Assembly (NCBI GenBank): GCA_946482335.1
Contig: CAMLRG010000210.1
Location: forward strand, 1 to 9,485
Direction: 5' to 3'
Length of the DNA stretch: 9,485 nt
DNA from: an uncultured Duganella sp.
GTDB taxonomy: Bacteria; Pseudomonadota; Gammaproteobacteria; Burkholderiales; Burkholderiaceae
Below the pieces are notes generated by a model. The model searched no databases. It was not told where the DNA came from and saw only the letters and a list, made by a program, of their open reading frames with translations. Positions 5,749 through 9,485 of this stretch are shown here, one piece after another. Numbering within the stretch: position 1 is the first letter of the stretch; each line of letters begins with the position of its first letter. Made by a program: the position numbers and the translations under genes.

Positions 5749-8478
5749 TCAGGCCGGGACTTCGGCGTTGATTTCCGCCCGCGTTTCGACCAGTATTTTC
5801 TTCAGTTCCGGCACGCAGGAGCCGCAATTGCCGCCGGCTTTGACGCAGGCGGTGATTTGTGCCGGCGTGGTGAGGTTTTGCTCGCGGATGGCTTTGCAGA
5901 TGGTGTTGCGGCCGACCCCGAAGCAGGAGCAGACCGTCGGGCCGGTGTCGGCGCCTGCCGCGATCGGGCGGCCGGCCAGCAAGGCGGCGCGGTCGGCCGT
6001 CTCCAGCTGCGCCTTGCCGAACAGGCTGGCCAGCCATTGGCGGGCCGGCAGGTCGGGGCGTGCCGAGATGAAGATGCATTGGGCGATGCGGTCGTCGACC
6101 AGATGCACGGCACGGAATACGCCCGACGTGCGGTCGGCGTATTCGAGCCAGTCGGCGTCGTCGTCTTCAATGCCGAGCAACTGTCGCGCCCAAGCGCCGA
6201 AGTCGTCGATGGTGTTGCGGCCGGCCAGTTCGTAGCGCTGGAAGTCCTTGCCTTGCACCTTGGTCCAGTAGGCCAGCGCGTCCAGCTGCAGCGCGTCGCG
6301 GCTCAGGATGAAGCCGTGCCATTTGACCGGGAAGCGGTCGATGATCACGGGCGTATGCTTGAATTCGGGCTCGCCCGAGACCGGGTCGACGGCGGGGTTG
6401 ACCACGGCGCCGATGCGGGCGTCGGAAGCGGTCTGGTTGTTCCAGTGGATCGGCACGAAGGCGCTGCCACGGGCGATGCCGCCGCCGTGCTGCACGCGGG
6501 CGATCATGCTGCCCCACTGGCTGGTGACGCGCGCCAGTTCGCCTTCTTTCACGCCGCACAGCAGGGCGTCCTGCGGATGCATGTCGATGAACGATTCGGA
6601 AATGTGGTCGGCCAGTTTCGGCGCGCGGCCGGTGCGGGTCATGGTGTGCCAGTGGTCGCGCACACGGCCGGTGTTCAATGTGATCGGGAATTCGCCGTCG
6701 GGCAGGTTGACCGGGGACCGCGGCACGGTCGGCACGAAACGCGCACGGCCGTCGGCGTGGGAGAAGCGGCCGTCGGCGAAGGGGCGCTCGAATCCATCCG
6801 CGCCAGGCGCGGCGCCGCTCGCGGCCGGCCCGGCGGCAACGGCGCCGGCCGGGACGGGCCATTGCGTCGGCGGCAGGGCGTCGTAGGCGGCTTCGCCAAG
6901 CGCGCCCAGGCCACCAATGTCGAAGGCACGCGGCAGCTCGGCCTGACTGTTACGCCAGGCGCTCAGGCGCGCGTGTTCGGTGAAGATTTCGGCGGCGCTG
7001 GCATAGCCGAAGCCGTCGTAGCCCATGCGCAGCGCGAACTGCGACAGGATCAGCCAATCCGCCCTCGCCTCGCCCGGCGCCGGCAGGAATGCGCGCTGGC
7101 GCGAGATGCGGCGTTCGGAGTTGGTGACCGTGCCATCCTTTTCGCCCCAGGCCAGCGCCGGCAGCAGCACGTCGGCATAGGCATTGGTGTCGGTGTCCTG
7201 CACCACGTCCGATACCACCACCAGCTCGCAGCGCTCGAGCGCGCGGCGCACCTGGTCGGCGTTGGGCAGGCTGACCACGGGGTTGGTGGCGATCACCCAC
7301 ACCGCCTTGACGCGGCCCGCTTCGATGGCTTCGAACAGGTCGACCGCTTTCAGGCCGACACGCGAAGCGATGCGCGGCGAACCCCAGAAGCTTTGCACGG
7401 CGTCGCGGTGGGCGGGGTTGTCCAGGTCCATGTGCGCGGCCAGCATATTGGCCAGGCCGCCCACTTCGCGGCCGCCCATGGCGTTGGGCTGGCCGGTGAT
7501 GGAGAATGGGCCCATGCCCTGCTTGCCGATACGCCCGCCAATCAGGTGGCAGTTGATGATGCTGTTCACCTTGTCGGTGCCGGCACTGGACTGGTTGACG
7601 CCCATCGAGAAGCCGGTGATCACTTTCGCCGTGGCGGCGAACGATTCGTAGAACTCCATCAAATCCTGCAGGTTCAGGCGGCAGGCGCGCGCCACCTCTT
7701 CCGGCGTCAGCGTGGCGGCGGACAATGCGTCCTCCAGGCCGCTGGTGTGGGCCGCGACGAAGGCGCGGTCGACCGCGCCGATGCGCGCCAGGTAGCTCAG
7801 CAGGCCGTTGAACAGCCAGACGTCGGTGCCCGGCTTGATCGGCAGGTGCAGGTCGGCCAGTTCGCAGGTGGCGGTGCGGCGCGGGTCGACCACCACGATC
7901 TTCATGTCGGGACGCGCCTCTTTGGCGCGCGTCAGGCGCTGGAACAGGATCGGGTGGCACCAGGCCAGGTTGGAGCCGACCAGCACCACCATGTCGGCGT
8001 GGTCGATGTCTTCGTAATTGACCGGCACCACGTCTTCGCCGAAGGCGCGCTTGTGGCCGGCCACGGCGGACGACATGCACAGGCGGGAATTGGTGTCGAT
8101 GTTGGCGCTGCCGATATAGCCCTTCACCAGCTTGTTGGCGACGTAGTAGTCTTCGGTCAGCAGCTGGCCGGAGACATAGAAGGCGACGGCGTCCGGGCCG
8201 TGCTCGTCGATGATGGCGCGCCATTTGCCGGCCACTTCGTCAAGCGCGTCGCCCCAGGCCACGCGGCGCAGCGAACCATCGCTGCGGTCGCGCACCATGG
8301 GGTGCAGCAGGCGGCCTTCCAGGCCGATCGTCTCGCCCAATGCGGAACCCTTCACGCACAAGCGCCCCTGGTTGGCGGGATGCGCGGCATCGCCGGCAAT
8401 ATCGAACCCGCCATCGCCACGCGGCGTCGCCGTGACACCGCAACCCACACCACAATAGGCGCACGTCGTCTTAATCAT
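5749..8478 (-). CDS. nasA: Assimilatory nitrate reductase catalytic subunit with C-terminal BFD-type [2Fe-2S] domain
   Basis: Molybdopterin enzyme of 909 residues that should reduce nitrate to nitrite in the cytoplasm for nitrogen assimilation. The N-terminus carries the [4Fe-4S] ligands Cys6, Cys9, Cys13 and Cys41 in the C-x2-C-x3-C-x27-C pattern. NSRLCMSS (130-137) supplies Cys134, the expected molybdenum ligand of the Nas/Nap group. Cofactor-binding stretches such as TGQPNAMGGREVGG (328-341) and the C-terminal molydopterin domain from about 596 follow. A second iron-sulfur domain near the C-terminus has Cys850, Cys852, Cys885 and Cys888 (C-x-C-x32-C-x2-C), as in bacterioferritin-associated ferredoxin and Klebsiella NasA. 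An Ala/Gly/Pro-rich stretch lies at 541-560. There is no twin-arginine signal, so it is not periplasmic NapA. The ATG begins the domain directly; its ribosome site (AGGCAG) is weak and lies in the end of the upstream gene, whose stop is three bases away, suggesting one operon with coupled translation. Confidence 0.95.
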   Translation of the reverse strand: MIKTTCAYCGVGCGVTATPRGDGGFDIAGDAAHPANQGRLCVKGSALGETIGLEGRLLHPMVRDRSDGSLRRVAWGDALDEVAGKWRAIIDEHGPDAVAFYVSGQLLTEDYYVANKLVKGYIGSANIDTNSRLCMSSAVAGHKRAFGEDVVPVNYEDIDHADMVVLVGSNLAWCHPILFQRLTRAKEARPDMKIVVVDPRRTATCELADLHLPIKPGTDVWLFNGLLSYLARIGAVDRAFVAAHTSGLEDALSAATLTPEEVARACRLNLQDLMEFYESFAATAKVITGFSMGVNQSSAGTDKVNSIINCHLIGGRIGKQGMGPFSITGQPNAMGGREVGGLANMLAAHMDLDNPAHRDAVQSFWGSPRIASRVGLKAVDLFEAIEAGRVKAVWVIATNPVVSLPNADQVRRALERCELVVVSDVVQDTDTNAYADVLLPALAWGEKDGTVTNSERRISRQRAFLPAPGEARADWLILSQFALRMGYDGFGYASAAEIFTEHARLSAWRNSQAELPRAFDIGGLGALGEAAYDALPPTQWPVPAGAVAAGPAASGAAPGADGFERPFADGRFSHADGRARFVPTVPRSPVNLPDGEFPITLNTGRVRDHWHTMTRTGRAPKLADHISESFIDMHPQDALLCGVKEGELARVTSQWGSMIARVQHGGGIARGSAFVPIHWNNQTASDARIGAVVNPAVDPVSGEPEFKHTPVIIDRFPVKWHGFILSRDALQLDALAYWTKVQGKDFQRYELAGRNTIDDFGAWARQLLGIEDDDADWLEYADRTSGVFRAVHLVDDRIAQCIFISARPDLPARQWLASLFGKAQLETADRAALLAGRPIAAGADTGPTVCSCFGVGRNTICKAIREQNLTTPAQITACVKAGGNCGSCVPELKKILVETRAEINAEVPA

Positions 8479-8481
8479 GAT

Positions 8482-9485
8482 TCAAGCTGCCTGCGCGCAA
8501 AGCGCCTGCCCAAACAAAAGATGGTTGCGCATCGACGAAATGTCGGTGCGGTTCTGGATCAGGTCGAAGTACCAGGGACCGTCCTGCACGTCGCCGTACA
8601 GCACGGCGCCGGTGACGCGCCCGCCATCCAGCACCAGGCGCTTGTACACGCCGCGGCGCGGGTCGCGCAGCACCAGGTCTTCACTGCCTTCGCCACCGAT
8701 AAAGTCGCCCACCGAGTACAAGTCTACACCCGTTACCTTGAGGCGGGTCGGCGTCACCTGCTGCACGTAGCGGCGGTGGCCGGCGCCGGCCAGGTGGGCG
8801 GCGCACACGCGCGCCTGTTCCCATATCGGCGCCACCAGGCCGAAGGTGGCGCGGCGGTGCTGCACGCACTCGCCGACGGCGTAGATGCGCGGGTCGTAGC
8901 TCTGCAGGGTGTCGTCCACCACGATGGCGCGCTCGCAATGCAGGCCGCTGCGCCGGGCCAGTTCGATGTTCGGGCGCACGCCGGCGGTCATCACCACCAG
9001 GTCGGCCGGGATCTCGCTGCCGTCGGCAAAACGCACGGCAGTGACGCGGTCGGGGCCGACGATCTCGCTGGTCTGGGCTTCCATGCGGAAGGCCAGGCCC
9101 TTGGCTTCCAGCGCCTTTTGCAGCAGCTGGGCGGCGGGTTTGTCGAGCTGCTGGTTCATCAGGCTGTCGGTCACGTGCACCACGGTGACGTGCATGCCCT
9201 GGCGCTGCAGGCCGTTGGCCGCCTCCAGGCCCAGCAGGCCGCCGCCGATCACCACGGCGTGGCGATGGTTGCGCGCCGCTTCCAGCATGGATTCGACGTC
9301 CTGGATGTCGCGGAAAGCCAGCACGCCGGGCAGCTCGTGGCCCGGCACGGGGATGATGAAGGGGCGCGAGCCGGTTGCCAGCAGCAGGCGGTCGTAGCGT
9401 ACTTCCAGGCCGGAACGGGCGCGCACCAGGCGGCGCTTGCGGTCGATGTACTCGACCGGGTCGCCGGCGTGCAGGGTGATGCGGT
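8482..9485 (-). CDS. FAD/NAD(P)H-dependent oxidoreductase, likely nitrate reductase electron-transfer subunit (5' end outside window)
   Basis: The product resembles the N-terminal flavoprotein part of nitrite reductase NirB and Klebsiella NasC, and should pass electrons from NAD(P)H to the adjacent nitrate reductase in the cytoplasm. The window holds 333 codons plus the stop. The frame continues upstream past the edge (RITLHAGDPVEYIDR), so the GTG at 9424-9426 is an internal valine and not the start. Visible motifs are LLLATGSRPF, the NAD(P)H-binding VVIGGGLLGLEAA, and the second FAD motif IYAVGEC. The protein ends at NHLLFGQALCAQAA, about where NirB continues into its [2Fe-2S] and sirohaem domains; none of these is present here, and no CxC pair is seen. 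About 75-85 N-terminal residues, including the first FAD motif, should be missing. The stop codon lies three bases before the nasA ATG. It could serve nitrite reductase instead, but the tight linkage favours nitrate reductase. Confidence 0.88.
   Translation of the reverse strand, partial: RITLHAGDPVEYIDRKRRLVRARSGLEVRYDRLLLATGSRPFIIPVPGHELPGVLAFRDIQDVESMLEAARNHRHAVVIGGGLLGLEAANGLQRQGMHVTVVHVTDSLMNQQLDKPAAQLLQKALEAKGLAFRMEAQTSEIVGPDRVTAVRFADGSEIPADLVVMTAGVRPNIELARRSGLHCERAIVVDDTLQSYDPRIYAVGECVQHRRATFGLVAPIWEQARVCAAHLAGAGHRRYVQQVTPTRLKVTGVDLYSVGDFIGGEGSEDLVLRDPRRGVYKRLVLDGGRVTGAVLYGDVQDGPWYFDLIQNRTDISSMRNHLLFGQALCAQAA

Noticed and set aside
6950..8224. A 424-codon minus-strand frame within the nitrate reductase gene
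   Set aside because: Shadow frame of the same strand with extreme Arg/Gly/Pro content and no motifs; the real frame carries all cofactor ligands.
9424..9426. GTG as start of the FAD-dependent oxidoreductase
   Set aside because: The frame continues upstream to the window edge with residues that fit the NirB family, so this GTG is an internal valine codon.

Overview
The window looks like chromosomal DNA from a GC-rich betaproteobacterium. The style of the proteins and the gene set fit Oxalobacteraceae (Janthinobacterium, Massilia or Duganella type), but this is an inference from protein resemblance alone because no search could be run. It holds six protein genes, two of them cut by the window edges. 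No RNA gene, insertion sequence, CRISPR array or integration site was recognised. No stretch longer than about 115 bases lacks a gene.

Left part (1-2131): a divergent pair. A gamma-glutamyl-GABA hydrolase gene (puuD, minus strand, 3' end outside the window) and a succinate-semialdehyde dehydrogenase gene (gabD, plus strand) share a 113-base regulatory gap. The gap has a good sigma-70-type promoter towards puuD, a -10-like box towards gabD, and a small dyad between them. Middle (2205-4325): a plus-strand gene for a 706-residue membrane protein with a C-terminal patatin-like serine hydrolase domain. It is uncharacterised as far as I can tell. Its 3' end overlaps by 41 bases the 3' end of the convergent gene at 4285-5655, a glutamine-synthetase-like gamma-glutamylputrescine synthetase (puuA). 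Right part (5749-9485): two closely spaced minus-strand genes of nitrate assimilation, an FAD/NAD(P)H oxidoreductase (5' end outside the window) followed by the large molybdopterin nitrate reductase. A GC-rich hairpin separates them from puuA.

How it fits together: PuuA glutamylates putrescine, PuuD removes the glutamyl group to release GABA, and GabD oxidises the succinate semialdehyde formed from GABA to succinate. The oxidase, the gamma-glutamylaminobutyraldehyde dehydrogenase, the aminotransferase, transporter and regulator of the pathway are not in the window. The nitrate reductase and its flavoprotein partner make nitrite from nitrate for assimilation. The window is therefore mainly about nitrogen acquisition, from polyamines and from nitrate, with one unexplained membrane hydrolase gene sitting inside the polyamine locus.
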